NCBI RefSeq assembly: GCF_005765165.1
Contig: NZ_VCIW01000011.1
Coordinates: 124,001 to 188,000, forward strand
Origin: Paenibacillus antri
GTDB lineage: Bacteria; Bacillota; Bacilli; Paenibacillales; YIM-B00363
Reading direction: 5' to 3'
Length of the DNA: 64,000 nt
Numbering within the stretch: the first letter of the stretch is position 1; each line of letters starts with the position of its first letter. Below are positions 21,199-30,545 of the stretch, piece after piece. The notes under the pieces are model-generated. The model was not told where the DNA came from. It worked only from the letters and a program-made list of their open reading frames with translations, and did no database searches. The translations under genes and the position numbers were made by a program.

Positions 21199-21510
21199 GT
21201 GTCCAACGAGCAATTGATGGCGATGATTCGCCAGGCGATCGTCGAGAGCGCCGAAGACGTGAAAGCTTACGTGAACGTAAAGATCGAGGAGGTCCGCACC
21301 GAGTTGTCCGCCAAGATCGAGGGCGTTCGCACCGAGCTGTCCGCCAAGATCGAGGGCGTTCGCACCGAGCTGTCCGCCAAGATCGAGGAGATTCATCCGC
21401 GGCTGGATAAGTTCGAAGAAGACATGGATTACATTCGGACGAGCCTGCAGGAGCACGACAGCGATATTTTCAAACTAAAGAAAACCGTAAAGTCGATCAC
21501 GACCAATTGA
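21199..21510 (+). CDS. Small coiled-coil protein with 11-residue repeats
   Basis: A 103-residue, highly charged protein. Three exact or near-exact 33-bp repeats (21280-21312, 21313-21345, 21346-21378) encode KIEEVRTELSA/KIEGVRTELSA, an 11-residue (hendecad) coiled-coil period. The segments before and after are also predicted helical (LMAMIRQAIVESAEDVKAY and LDKFEEDMDYIRTSLQEH). The GTG at 21199 is preferred because GGGAGG ends 9 bp before it; the ATG at 21190 touches that site. The function is unknown. Confidence 0.7.
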   Translation: MSNEQLMAMIRQAIVESAEDVKAYVNVKIEEVRTELSAKIEGVRTELSAKIEGVRTELSAKIEEIHPRLDKFEEDMDYIRTSLQEHDSDIFKLKKTVKSITTN

Positions 21511-21528
21511 CATACTCGGAGGCCTGCC

Positions 21529-21566
21529 GCAGCACGATGCGGAGGGCCTCTTTTTTCGTTTCGAAT
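21529..21566 (+). terminator. Intrinsic terminator after the coiled-coil gene
   Basis: GAGGCC...GGCCTC stem (21529-21534 with 21555-21560, with further imperfect pairing inside) followed by six T. Confidence 0.75.
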
Positions 21567-21665
21567 ACGCGGATGCCATTCCTCACTCATTCCCCCCGTC
21601 CCTCCCGCATATAGTGAATACAAGACCCATTTCCGATTTCATTCACCATGGGGGGTGCACCCTTT

Positions 21666-22820
21666 ATGACGGAGCCGTTGTTTATCGTATCCCGGGAGGA
21701 TTGGTCGCTGCATCGCAAAGGGTACGAGGACCAATCGCGACACCAGCAGCGCGTGAAGGACGCGTTGAAGCGCAATCTGTCGGATATCGTCTCGGACGAG
21801 AGCATCGTGCTGTCGGACGGACGCAAGCAAGTGCGCGTTCCGATCAAGAGCCTCGACGAGTTCCGATTCCGCTACAACTTCAGCAAGAGCAAGCACGTCG
21901 GTCAAGGCGACGGCGACAGCCAGGTCGGCGACGTGCTCGGCCGCGACCCGCAGCCCGCGCAGCAGCCGGGCAAAGGCGAAGGCGCCGGCGACAAGCCCGG
22001 CGAGGACGTGTACGAAGCAGACGTCGACATGGAAGAGTTGGAGAACGTCCTGTTCGAGGACTGGGAGCTGCCCGACCTGAAGCGCAAGGAGAAGCAAATC
22101 GTGCAGACCGAGGATACGCGCTTCACCGACGTTCGCAAGAAGGGCATGATGTCGAACATCGACCGTAAGCGCACGCTGCTCGAAAACCTGAGGCGCAACG
22201 CGACGCGCGGCGTTCACGGCTTCGGCGGCATCTCGCCCGACGATCTCCGCTTCAAGACGTGGGAGACGATTCGAAAGCCCGAATCGAGCGCCCTCATCAT
22301 CGCCATGATGGACACGAGCGGCTCGATGGGATCGTTCGAGAAATATTGCGCGCGGAGCTTCTTCTTCTGGATGACTCGCTTCCTGCGGCGCAAATACGAG
22401 CACGTGGAGATCGTGTTCATCGCGCACCACACCGAGGCGAGAGAAGTGACCGAAGAGGAATTTTTCACGAAGGGCGAGAGCGGAGGCACGATCTGTTCCT
22501 CCGCGTACCAGAAGGCGATCGAACTGATCGACGCGCGGTACCCGCCGTCGCAGTACAACATCTACCCGTTCCACTTCTCCGACGGCGACAATCTGACGAG
22601 CGATAACGAGCGCTGCGTCAAGCTTATCCGCGAGCTGCTCACGCGCTGCAACCTGTTCGGCTATGGCGAGGTGAACCAATACAACCGCAGCAGCACGCTC
22701 ATGTCCGCGTATCGCAACATTAACGAGCCCGGCTTTCTGTACAGCATCATTAAGGAAAAGGGCGAAGTGCATAAGGCGCTCAGACACTTTTTCGGTAAAA
22801 AGGAGACCGTGGGGGGGTAA
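21666..22820 (+). CDS. yhbH: Sporulation protein YhbH (UPF0229, VWA-like)
   Basis: A 384-residue cytoplasmic protein of the YhbH/YeaH family, with an acidic, Gly-rich linker in the first third ([18 protein letters not shown]) and a von Willebrand A-like domain bearing MIDAS-type [11 protein letters not shown] near residue 215. In Bacillus it is sporulation-linked; in enterobacteria YeaH works with the kinase YeaG (PrkA) and YcgB (SpoVR). Here it is 7 bp upstream of spoVR in one operon. The start ATG at 21666 follows GGGGGG. Confidence 0.93.
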   Translation: MTEPLFIVSREDWSLHRKGYEDQSRHQQRVKDALKRNLSDIVSDESIVLSDGRKQVRVPIKSLDEFRFRYNFSKSKHVGQGDGDSQVGDVLGRDPQPAQQPGKGEGAGDKPGEDVYEADVDMEELENVLFEDWELPDLKRKEKQIVQTEDTRFTDVRKKGMMSNIDRKRTLLENLRRNATRGVHGFGGISPDDLRFKTWETIRKPESSALIIAMMDTSGSMGSFEKYCARSFFFWMTRFLRRKYEHVEIVFIAHHTEAREVTEEEFFTKGESGGTICSSAYQKAIELIDARYPPSQYNIYPFHFSDGDNLTSDNERCVKLIRELLTRCNLFGYGEVNQYNRSSTLMSAYRNINEPGFLYSIIKEKGEVHKALRHFFGKKETVGG

Positions 22821-22827
22821 CCGACAG

Positions 22828-24198
22828 ATGCTTGCGGAGGAACAAAAACAACTGGAAGCCGCCATCGAGGAAATTACGGACATCGCGCGAAACTTCGGGC
22901 TAGACTTCTACCCGATGCGATACGAAATTTGTCCCGCCGACATCATCTATACGTTCGGGGCGTACGGCATGCCGACGCGGTTCAGCCACTGGAGCTTCGG
23001 CAAGAGCTTCCATCGAATGAAGACGCACTACGACCTGGGATTGTCGAAAATTTACGAGCTCGTCATCAACTCGAACCCGTGTTACGCATTCCTGCTCGAC
23101 GGCAACTCGCTCATTCAAAACAAGCTGATCGTCGCGCACGTGCTCGGACACTGTGACTTCTTCAAGAATAACGTTCGCTTCTCCCGCACGAACCGCGACA
23201 TGGTCGAGAGCATGGCCGCGACGGCCGAACGCATCCGCGGCTACGAGATCGAATACGGCACCGAAGCGGTCGAGCGGTTCCTCGACGCCGTACTCGGCAT
23301 TCAGGAGCATATCGACCCGAGCTTGACGCGGCAGGCTCGGCCCGGGGAGGCGCGCAAGGGGGACGGGAAGCCGCAGGTCGAGGCGCCCGATCCGTACGGC
23401 GATCTATGGGAGCTCGACGAGGAGGCGCGCGCCGCCGCCGCGGCCGAAGCCGAACCGGAGAAGACGCGTTTCCCCGTCGAGCCGGAGAAAGACATTCTCT
23501 GGTTTATCGAGCAGTACGCGCGCGGCATGCCGGCGTGGCAGCGCGACATCTTAACGGTTATGCGCGAGGAGATGCTGTACTTCTGGCCGCAGATCGAGAC
23601 GAAGATCATGAACGAAGGCTGGGCGTCCTACTGGCACACGCGCATTCTGCGGGAGCTCGACCTAACGCCGGAGGAGACGATCGAATATTCCAAGCTGAAC
23701 TCCTCCGTCGTCGTGCCGTCGCGCCACCAGCTGAACCCGTATTACTTGGGATACAAGATTTTCGAGGACATCGAGAAACGGTTCGGCCGCGACTACATGT
23801 TCGAGGTGCGGGAGCTGAATTCCGACCAATCGTTCCTGCGCAACTATCTGACGAAGGAGCTCGTGGAGGACCTCGACTTGTACGTGTTCGAGAAACGCGG
23901 ACAGGAATGGCTCATCACGGATAAGACGTGGGAGCGCGTGCGCGACCAGCTCGTCGCTTCGCGCGTCAACGGCGGCTTCCCCGTCATCCGCGTCCTCGAC
24001 GGCGACTACATCCAGAACGGCGAGCTGTATTTGAAGCATGAGTACGACGGCGTCGAGCTCGACATCAAGTACATGGAGCGCACGCTCCCCTACGTGAATC
24101 AGCTTTGGGGCCGCACGGTGCATCTCGAGACGATCGTCGAGGATAAGAAGATCGTGTTCACCTACGACGGCAAGAAGCATCATAGAAGGTTTATATAA
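22828..24198 (+). CDS. spoVR: SpoVR family protein
   Basis: A 456-residue protein of the SpoVR/YcgB family, needed for normal spore cortex formation in Bacillus subtilis; the biochemical role is unknown. Family motifs are [35 protein letters not shown] and [13 protein letters not shown]. The histidines in HVLGHCDF and in WHTRI resemble a metal site, but this is inference. It directly follows yhbH, and a hairpin terminator lies just after it. Confidence 0.95.
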   Translation: MLAEEQKQLEAAIEEITDIARNFGLDFYPMRYEICPADIIYTFGAYGMPTRFSHWSFGKSFHRMKTHYDLGLSKIYELVINSNPCYAFLLDGNSLIQNKLIVAHVLGHCDFFKNNVRFSRTNRDMVESMAATAERIRGYEIEYGTEAVERFLDAVLGIQEHIDPSLTRQARPGEARKGDGKPQVEAPDPYGDLWELDEEARAAAAAEAEPEKTRFPVEPEKDILWFIEQYARGMPAWQRDILTVMREEMLYFWPQIETKIMNEGWASYWHTRILRELDLTPEETIEYSKLNSSVVVPSRHQLNPYYLGYKIFEDIEKRFGRDYMFEVRELNSDQSFLRNYLTKELVEDLDLYVFEKRGQEWLITDKTWERVRDQLVASRVNGGFPVIRVLDGDYIQNGELYLKHEYDGVELDIKYMERTLPYVNQLWGRTVHLETIVEDKKIVFTYDGKKHHRRFI

Positions 24199-24203
24199 GG
24201 AGG

Positions 24204-24239
24204 GAGCCGCCTGATCCGTTGGCGATCGGCGGCTCTCTT
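24204..24239 (+). terminator. Terminator of the yhbH-spoVR operon
   Basis: GAGCCGCC-T-GATC pairs with GATC-GGCGGCTC around CGTTGGC, followed by TCTTC. The T-run is short, so efficiency is uncertain. Confidence 0.6.
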
Positions 24240-24251
24240 CCGCATGAACGA

Positions 24252-25496
24252 CTACCGAGGCATAATGACGAAGCCGTTCGCCTTCCGCGATTTCAAAACT
24301 TGAATCAACTGCTTCTGCTGAGAAGCGTCGCAGGTTACCTCCACCATAACCTCGCTTTTCCGGGTCGGAAACAGCTTAAGCTTCTTTTTATTAACCGCTA
24401 ATTCGATGAGCAGTCCCAAGAGGAACCCGCCTCCTAAGCCAAGCAACCCCCAAATGACCGGTCCCCAGTGCCACACGAAGCCGTAAATCACGCCTAGTAC
24501 CGCGAAGATCGTTCCGCCCATCATGGCTCCGTCCAGAATGCTTCTGCCGTCGACCCGATGAATGGAGTCGACGATATGCGTATGGGAATCCAGGTTTTCC
24601 ATAGGCAGGGCAACGATCTGTCGCGATGGAACGCCCAACTTTTCAAGATCGTGGATCGCCATCTCTACGAAGGGCGAATGTTCGAACGTGGCGACGATTT
24701 GCACTGCGTTGTTTTCGTGAGTATGTTGCTGTCCCAAGTTTGCAGCCCTCATTCTAAGGTATCGGATTTGTTCGATATCGAATAACGTATTGTTTTCATT
24801 CACCGATGTGTAGGCATGATAGACTGCGAAAGCGTACATGGAAGGCAAAAATAGGAACCACTGCCAATCCACAATGGCGGCCGCGCCGGCAAAATTCCCT
24901 TGCAACGAATAGAGGTAGACGCGAACGGCCTCGGCCTTATAGCAAATAAAGATCCACCAGGCCAACACGAAGGTGCCGACGATCGTACTGCCGCTGTATA
25001 ATTGCCCCAAGCCGGGGGTTAACATCGACCAGACCGCTCCCGCCCACGGAATTTTCTTGTCAAGGATAACGACATCGAAAAAGCTGACGTCCGAAGGCGG
25101 GACCGGCGCGTCTTCCGCTTCGGCAAGAACGTGACTCTTCTTTATCTCGACCGCGCAACGGTAACTGTCCCAGATGCTGTACACATAAACGGCCACATAA
25201 AGCAAGCCCCAGTCCTGATCGATTTGAGCCTTGGCCTCCTCGAACCTTCCAAGGAAAGATAAGGCGATTCCCGTATTTAAATTGGACTGGCTATTGACCA
25301 CGAGCTCCCAGAAGATCAACACGAAGCCGTGCAGGTACTTACCTATAAACATGTGCCCGAATCCGGGGAATGCGGCCGACCACCAGGCTGCGATCCAAGG
25401 CGTGCGGGGATACACCGAGTTAATGCCGAATACGGATATTTTCCCTTTGGAATAGCGAGGCTTCAAGTTTGCGGACTGGATCTTCCGATGTGGCAT
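24252..25496 (-). CDS. Multi-span membrane protein with duplicated PGxG modules and a glycine-zipper stress-like C-domain
   Basis: A 414-residue protein in three parts. Two similar membrane modules carry FPGFGHMFIGKYLHG (about residue 45) and TPGLGQLYSGSTIVG (about residue 160), the PGxGQxYxG motif typical of TM2-like small membrane units, each with several following spans. The C-terminal part (VQIVATFEHSPFVEMAIHDL, then GRSILDGAMMGGTIFAVLGV, then a basic VNKKKLKLFPTRKSEVM) resembles the general-stress/DUF1269-like layout of a ferredoxin-like unit plus glycine-zipper helices. The ATG at 25496 follows GGGAGAAG; a TTG at 25541 has no ribosome site. No established function. Confidence 0.7.
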   Translation of the reverse strand: MPHRKIQSANLKPRYSKGKISVFGINSVYPRTPWIAAWWSAAFPGFGHMFIGKYLHGFVLIFWELVVNSQSNLNTGIALSFLGRFEEAKAQIDQDWGLLYVAVYVYSIWDSYRCAVEIKKSHVLAEAEDAPVPPSDVSFFDVVILDKKIPWAGAVWSMLTPGLGQLYSGSTIVGTFVLAWWIFICYKAEAVRVYLYSLQGNFAGAAAIVDWQWFLFLPSMYAFAVYHAYTSVNENNTLFDIEQIRYLRMRAANLGQQHTHENNAVQIVATFEHSPFVEMAIHDLEKLGVPSRQIVALPMENLDSHTHIVDSIHRVDGRSILDGAMMGGTIFAVLGVIYGFVWHWGPVIWGLLGLGGGFLLGLLIELAVNKKKLKLFPTRKSEVMVEVTCDASQQKQLIQVLKSRKANGFVIMPR

Positions 25497-25553
25497 AAGC
25501 TTCTTCTCCCGCGCCTGGATGTCTCCGCATACTATTTCCAATAACTGCCTGAC

Positions 25554-26180
25554 TTATGAATGATTTGCTTCCCGAATCGCTTCGAACCGAGCGAGCGCCT
25601 TCTTCCCGAACGGCATGAACGCCTGTATCAGCGGGCCGACGAGCATCGTCGCGACGAGCGTCCCGATGCCGATCAAGCCGCCGAGAAGAAGAGCGATGCC
25701 GAGCGCGGCGACCTCGCCGGCGATGCGCGAGGCGCCGAGACCGAGCCTGAACCGAGCGTGAAGGGCGAGCATCAAGCCGTCGATTTGGCTTTTCGGGAAA
25801 CCGCTGGGAACGTAGACGGCGACCCCCGCCGCCATGCACGCGATGCCGATCCCGAGCGATACATAAGAGACAAGGCCGCTCGGCGCGAAATGCTCGAGAA
25901 AGACCAGCAGCGAAACGTCGATTGCGACGCTGTTGACGAAGACGGTTCCCAGGGAAAGCCATTCGGGCGGGCGCCTGACGAGCGCGGCGTTCAGGAACAA
26001 CAAGACGCCCTGAACGATAAACACGCAGGTCCCGACGGTAAGCCCCGTCGTTTGGCTAAGCGCGACGAAGAGAGTATCCCAAGCGCTTGCGCCGAGACCC
26101 GCTTTGATAATGAGCGCGATACCGAAAGCCATGCAGAAGATGCCGAAGAGAAAGAACAGCGTTCGAACGATCCATTTCAT
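25554..26180 (-). CDS. YczE/YitT-like membrane protein
   Basis: A 208-residue integral membrane protein with five or six spans. FGIALIIKAGLGASAWDTLF near residue 20 is the signature of the YczE/YyaS group of Bacillota membrane proteins; in Bacillus subtilis YczE affects surfactin-related phenotypes and its mechanism is unknown. The start has only a weak site (AAAGG). It is the downstream neighbour of a divergently unrelated gene and 57 bp upstream of the next minus-strand gene. Confidence 0.75.
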   Translation of the reverse strand: MKWIVRTLFFLFGIFCMAFGIALIIKAGLGASAWDTLFVALSQTTGLTVGTCVFIVQGVLLFLNAALVRRPPEWLSLGTVFVNSVAIDVSLLVFLEHFAPSGLVSYVSLGIGIACMAAGVAVYVPSGFPKSQIDGLMLALHARFRLGLGASRIAGEVAALGIALLLGGLIGIGTLVATMLVGPLIQAFMPFGKKALARFEAIREANHS

Positions 26181-26274
26181 CGGAAGCAGCCTTTCTTGAA
26201 GGGGGTAGGCGAACTTCCATAGTATACGCGTTCGGCGCGACCCGATGCTCCATAAACGGTTCTCATCGGTTTCT

Positions 26275-26925
26275 CTACGCCTTCACACCCCCGAATCCAT
26301 CGCTTTTTCGCCCCGTCCTTGACAACAACGCAACGCCTAATCCCATCCAGCATAGAGCGAGCGGCACGTTTTTCGCGCCGATGGCGATCTCCCACATCAG
26401 GCTGCCGTCCGAAGTTTCGCTAATCCAAAATTCCAACAATAATGCGCCCAAGGAACAGACGCCGATCCCCGAAAACAACAACGCTTCCGCCCTCGGGAGG
26501 GCGCGGCGGACGGCGAGCGCCGCCCCCCACAGAAACATACCGACGGCGAACGACAGCACCGTCAGCAAGAAGAGCATCCATCCGCCGATGACGACCGGCG
26601 ATCTCCATTCCGTCAGCGGATCGACGACGTTCGTTTGCAGTACATACGAAACCGCCTGCAACAAACAACTCCCTTGGGCCGCCCGAAGGCCGACGCGGCC
26701 CATTCTGCCGACCTTCCCGAAGCTTTCTTCATAGCCTAACAACGCGATGAAGAAGAAGAGCGGCGACAGGAACATGAATTGGCTGAGCTCGACCGCGCTA
26801 AGACCCAACCATGGATCGTTGCGGTTATAGGTCGTACTTCCATGGGTCACTGCGAAGACGATGCCGGCAAACATAAAATAAACGCCGCCCAAGAGGCTCA
26901 TCGCCCCCGCCCAACGAACTCTCAT
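26275..26925 (-). CDS. Hypothetical multi-span membrane protein
   Basis: A 216-residue protein with about six hydrophobic segments (for example MSLLGGVYFMFAGIVFAV, FMFLSPLFFFIALLGY, GGWMLFLLTVLSFAVGMFLW and IAIGAKNVPLALCWMGLGVA). No family recognised and no catalytic or binding motif seen. The ATG at 26925 follows GGGGGAG. It lies between the YczE-like gene and the histidine-kinase gene on the same strand, with separate spacing of about 75-95 bp on each side. Confidence 0.65.
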   Translation of the reverse strand: MRVRWAGAMSLLGGVYFMFAGIVFAVTHGSTTYNRNDPWLGLSAVELSQFMFLSPLFFFIALLGYEESFGKVGRMGRVGLRAAQGSCLLQAVSYVLQTNVVDPLTEWRSPVVIGGWMLFLLTVLSFAVGMFLWGAALAVRRALPRAEALLFSGIGVCSLGALLLEFWISETSDGSLMWEIAIGAKNVPLALCWMGLGVALLSRTGRKSDGFGGVKA

Positions 26926-26998
26926 TCCGACTCCCCCGTCCCTTCGTTTCTCGCGAATCGCGATATCGGACGCGTAACGTCACCCGCATTCTCCGCAC

Positions 26999-28243
26999 CT
27001 ACTCGTAACTAGTCGAAGGAAGCGTTATCGTAAACGCGGTGCCCTTGCCGATCTCGCTCCGCACGCTTACATTCCCTCTCATCGCCTCGATAATGCGGTA
27101 GCTTACCATCAAACCCAAGCCCGTCCCCCGCTCCTTCGTCGAATAGAAGGGATTTCCCAGGCGGCGGATCTGCTCCTCCGACATGCCGCAGCCGTTGTCC
27201 TCCAGTTGGATCACCACTTGATCTTTGTGCTTGTAGGCGGTGATGGCCAACCTGCCGCCGGGGTTCATCGCTTCGACGGCGTTCTTGATGAAATGAATGA
27301 GCGCTTGGGCGAACGTCTTCGGTTCGGCGAGCACATACAATGCATCCTCCGCTTGAACGACCATCGCGTGGCCGTGGGAAACGACGTACGCTTCCATCAT
27401 GCTCGCGACGTTGTGAATCTGCTCCTTCACGTTCATCGATCCCATAGGTTCCGTGTGCGGCTTGGAGTACGTCAGGTAGTCGGAGATGATCGTCTCGGTC
27501 CGCCTCAGCTCCTCCAACGCCATAGTCAAATAGTTCAAATCCGTTTCGTTCTTCGATCGGGACCGCAACAGTTGAATGAATCCGTGGGTCACCGTCAGCG
27601 GATTGCGAATTTCATGGGCGATCGTGGCCGCCAGCTGCCCGAGCACATGCATCTTCTCCGATCGCTGCAATTCGCTGCGCATCCGAGCGTTGTCTCGCAA
27701 CGTCTCGATCAGGTACGTCGACATCCACATGCAGCCCGTAACCAACAAACAATAGACCGCGAAGAAATAGAAATAACTCGGTTCGTTCGCATTCATCTTG
27801 AGTAAGCTGACCAAGGATACGGTAACGGCGGCGGCGAACGCGAGCAGCACGCCGACGGTAACGGTGATTTCCCGTGAAGTGCGCTTCATGATATAGAGGC
27901 ATGCTATCGTTAGGAGAACAATGGGGATATAGGAAAACAGAGTCGCTTCTATGCCGTCCCCTCCGAGGTAGAGGCGGTAGGCGAATAACGCAACGGCAAC
28001 CCAGACGCCCGTGCGCACGCCGCCGTACAGGATCGAAATCAACAGGGGAACGATCCGGAGGTCGTAGATATACCCTGGAAATTCGGTGAACGGGAACGTC
28101 ATGCAGAACAACACGCCCGCGGCGCAGAAGACGCCTACGCCGAACGGGGACCACTTGCCTTGGTCCACCCAGAAGAAGGAACACGCGAAGACGCTGACGA
28201 TAATAAACAAGAAGTCTAGTAGGAGACTCTCGAAGCCAAGCAT
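26999..28243 (-). CDS. Membrane sensor histidine kinase with 5TM-LytS-like input domain
   Basis: A 414-residue kinase. The N-terminal ~180 residues hold five or six spans with YIYDLRIVPLLISILYGGVR, the signature of the 5TM-5TMR_LYT sensor region. The HisKA domain has the phosphoaccepting H210 in IAHEIRNPLTVTHGFI, and the HATPase domain has the N box (IKNAVEAM), G1 (DNGCGMS) and G2 (GTGLGLMVSY). The layout is like sporulation kinase KinB. No response regulator gene adjoins it, which also fits a phosphorelay kinase. The start follows AGGGGG. Confidence 0.9.
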   Translation of the reverse strand: MLGFESLLLDFLFIIVSVFACSFFWVDQGKWSPFGVGVFCAAGVLFCMTFPFTEFPGYIYDLRIVPLLISILYGGVRTGVWVAVALFAYRLYLGGDGIEATLFSYIPIVLLTIACLYIMKRTSREITVTVGVLLAFAAAVTVSLVSLLKMNANEPSYFYFFAVYCLLVTGCMWMSTYLIETLRDNARMRSELQRSEKMHVLGQLAATIAHEIRNPLTVTHGFIQLLRSRSKNETDLNYLTMALEELRRTETIISDYLTYSKPHTEPMGSMNVKEQIHNVASMMEAYVVSHGHAMVVQAEDALYVLAEPKTFAQALIHFIKNAVEAMNPGGRLAITAYKHKDQVVIQLEDNGCGMSEEQIRRLGNPFYSTKERGTGLGLMVSYRIIEAMRGNVSVRSEIGKGTAFTITLPSTSYE

Positions 28244-28451
28244 GTCCCATCCCCCTATCGGAAGTCCGATCCATCGTCTCCGCCGTTCCGGCGACTACTT
28301 GAATGATTCTTTGGCTTTGAAAGATTCTCCTTTTTTTTTCCGACGAAAATGTTTAAACTCCAACTCCAACTCCGTCCCGAAACGACCGGTTTTCGGTTCC
28401 GCGGAATAGAAACGGGCGTCCGCGGATTGTTGGCATATGTACAAACCACCT

Positions 28452-28491
28452 TCCATATATTGGATAGCAACGTGAGCTTACAATATATGGA
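28452..28491 (+). promoter_or_regulatory. Inverted repeat overlapping the ribosome site of the L,D-transpeptidase gene
   Basis: TCCATATATTG (28452-28462) and CAATATATGGA (28481-28491) form a perfect 11-bp inverted repeat with an 18-base loop. The right arm includes the first three bases of the GGAGG ribosome site at 28489-28493, so an mRNA hairpin would mask it; alternatively it is a protein operator. Confidence 0.55.
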
Positions 28492-28500
28492 GGTGTAGTG

Positions 28501-29403
28501 GTGGTTTCCCTCGCTTTGCAAAGACGTCTGGCGGCAGCGCTGCTGACGGCGGTTACGTTAGTTCTGCTCGGGTGGACGTTCCCCGCATCGGCCGCCGCCG
28601 AAACGGAGGTCGACTCCCTGCTGATCGTCAATAAATCGATAAACGAGCTGGCGTATTTCAAGGACGGCGAACTCGTGCGCATCTTCCCCGTCGCCACGGG
28701 GAAAACCGAGGAGCTGACCCCCGAAGGGACGTTCCCGATCGTCAACAAAATTAAGAATCGCCCCTATTACAAGGAGAAGATACCGGGCGGCGACCCGGCC
28801 AACCCGCTCGGGAAGCGCTGGCTCGGCTTGCATGTCGGGAATACGGTCGGCACGACGTATGCGATTCACGGCAACAATAACGAGAAATCGATCGGCAAAT
28901 ATGTAAGCGCCGGCTGTATTCGGATGTATAACGATGACATCGAATGGCTGTTCGAGCAGCTCGACGTCGGCACGAAGGTCGTCGTGACTTCTTCCGAGAT
29001 GACGTTCGAGGAGTTGGCCGTCAAGCACCATTACGAAGTGCTGGCCCCGTTCGACGCCTCCCTCTCCGTCAATGGCCAACAGTTCCCTCTCCAGAAGCCG
29101 CTGTTCCTGTACCAAGGCGTGACGTACATCCCGCTGAGACAGGGCTTCGAGCTGCTCGGCGGCATCGTGCATTGGGACGCCGAGACCGGCCTCGTCACCT
29201 CGACCGTCGGGGACCGCGTCATCGTCCACCGGCCGGGGACGCCGGAAGCGACGCTGGACGGGGAAGCCTTGTCGCTCGGGGTCGCCTCCCGCAATCGGGA
29301 CGGCACCGTCATGATTCCGCTCCGCGCCATGGCGACGTTAACCGGGTGGACCGTCCATTGGGACGCGGCGAAGCGAACGATTTTCATGGAGCGGCTGCTC
29401 TGA
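28501..29403 (+). CDS. Secreted L,D-transpeptidase with copper-amine-oxidase-like stalk domain
   Basis: A 300-residue exported enzyme. A signal peptide (residues 1-33, ending PASAAAE) is followed by a YkuD L,D-transpeptidase domain (about 38-165) with H123 in YAIHGNNNE and the catalytic motif SAGCIRM (C139, R141). Such enzymes make 3-3 peptidoglycan cross-links or anchor proteins. The C-terminal ~120 residues carry two stalk-type repeats (VTYIPLRQGFELLGG and VMIPLRAMATLTGW) of the copper-amine-oxidase N-terminal-like domain. The GTG at 28501 is 7 bp after GGAGG; another GTG at 28498 is 4 bp away. Confidence 0.9.
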   Translation: MVSLALQRRLAAALLTAVTLVLLGWTFPASAAAETEVDSLLIVNKSINELAYFKDGELVRIFPVATGKTEELTPEGTFPIVNKIKNRPYYKEKIPGGDPANPLGKRWLGLHVGNTVGTTYAIHGNNNEKSIGKYVSAGCIRMYNDDIEWLFEQLDVGTKVVVTSSEMTFEELAVKHHYEVLAPFDASLSVNGQQFPLQKPLFLYQGVTYIPLRQGFELLGGIVHWDAETGLVTSTVGDRVIVHRPGTPEATLDGEALSLGVASRNRDGTVMIPLRAMATLTGWTVHWDAAKRTIFMERLL

Positions 29404-29528
29404 ACGTACGCCGCCGGTGAGCGGCCTGACACCCGAAGTAAGTTATAATTTCGAATCGTCAGACTATTTTTCGGACCGATGGGAATACTCCAGATGTACC
29501 AACAATTCCCACGAAGGCAGGTGAAACG

Positions 29529-29699
29529 ATGGACGCCGACATGAGCGTAGTGGATGTGCTCGAGGAAATTCGGCGGCTTCGCCGAACCGGCGATTCGCTG
29601 AACAAGAAGAAGCTGAAGCAGAGCCACCCGCAGTTGCTGCGCAATGCGCTGTACTACTTTCCGAGCTGGGAACATGCCGTCCAAAGTACAGAAGCCTAA
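29529..29699 (+). CDS. Small basic protein (56 aa), HEN-repeat-like
   Basis: A 56-residue basic peptide. The pattern LEEIRRLRRTGDSLNKKKLK, then LLRNALYYFPSWEHAV, resembles the homing-endonuclease-associated repeat (a small helical unit ending in a hydrophobic-x-SW-x-x-A motif), but only one repeat is present and there is no nuclease domain. AGGCAGGTGAAACG precedes the ATG. A strong terminator follows. Function unknown. Confidence 0.6.
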   Translation: MDADMSVVDVLEEIRRLRRTGDSLNKKKLKQSHPQLLRNALYYFPSWEHAVQSTEA

Positions 29700-29729
29700 C
29701 CTTTCAGCCAAGCGACCGCATACAATATT

Positions 29730-29762
29730 GAAGCAGAGAGTCCGCTCTCTGCTTCTTTTTTT
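29730..29762 (+). terminator. Intrinsic terminator
   Basis: GAAGCAGAGAG (29730-29740) and CTCTCTGCTTC (29745-29755) form a perfect 11-bp stem with a TCCG loop, then seven T. Confidence 0.92.
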
Positions 29763-29779
29763 GTCGAGAGCCCCCGACT

Positions 29780-29811
29780 AAAAAAAAAGAAACCGATCCC
29801 TCGGGGATCGG
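29780..29811 (-). terminator. Terminator of the amino-acid ABC transporter operon
   Basis: CCGATCCC (29793-29800) and GGGATCGG (29804-29811) form a stem; on the minus strand TTTC and then nine T follow. Confidence 0.88.
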
Positions 29812-29822
29812 CCTCGTCGATG

Positions 29823-30545
29823 TTATAACACTTTGCTTAAGAACTCCTTCGTCCGCGGATGCTGCGGCGTCGCGAACAACGACGCCGGCTCCGCTTCCTC
29901 GACGATGCGCCCGCCGTCCATGAACACGACGCGGTCGCCTACCTCGCGGGCGAAGCCCATCTCGTGCGTCACGACGACCATCGTCATGCCTTCCCGCGCC
30001 AGCTCCCGCATGACGTCGAGCACCTCGCCGACCATCTCGGGATCGAGCGCCGACGTCGGCTCGTCGAACAGCATGACGGCCGGCTGCATGGCGAGCGCCC
30101 GGGCGATGGCGATGCGTTGCTTCTGTCCGCCGGACAGCTGCGACGGATACGCGTCCGCCTTATGCTGCAGGCCGATCCGCTCGAGCAGCCGCATCGCGAG
30201 GGCGCGCGCTTCGGCATCCGTCGTGCCCTTCAGCTTCTTCGGCGCGATCGTAATGTTGTCGATGACGCGCAGATGCGGGAACAGATTGAATTGTTGGAAC
30301 ACCATGCCCATCCGCTCCCGCAGCTTGTTGATGTCCGTCTTCTTGCCGGTCAGCGGCAGACCGTCGAAGACGATCTCGCCCGACGTCGGCGTCTCGAGCA
30401 GGTTGAGGCAGCGCAGGAACGTACTCTTGCCCGAGCCGCTCGGTCCGATGACGACGACGACTTCGCCTTTGGCGATCGACGTGTCGATCCCCTTGAGCAC
30501 CTGCGTCTTCCCGAACGTCTTGGTTAACCCCATTACGTTAATCAC
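29823..30545 (-). CDS. Polar amino-acid ABC transporter, ATP-binding protein (GlnQ-like)
   Basis: A 240-residue ABC ATPase with Walker [10 protein letters not shown] at 34-42, signature [15 protein letters not shown] and Walker [14 protein letters not shown]. The sequence [20 protein letters not shown] is typical of the polar-amino-acid (GlnQ/HisP/TcyC) group. The GTG start at 30545 overlaps the permease gene by 8 bp and follows AGGAGG at 10 bp. Substrate cannot be decided; cystine and glutamine systems look alike. Confidence 0.93.
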   Translation of the reverse strand: MINVMGLTKTFGKTQVLKGIDTSIAKGEVVVVIGPSGSGKSTFLRCLNLLETPTSGEIVFDGLPLTGKKTDINKLRERMGMVFQQFNLFPHLRVIDNITIAPKKLKGTTDAEARALAMRLLERIGLQHKADAYPSQLSGGQKQRIAIARALAMQPAVMLFDEPTSALDPEMVGEVLDVMRELAREGMTMVVVTHEMGFAREVGDRVVFMDGGRIVEEAEPASLFATPQHPRTKEFLSKVL

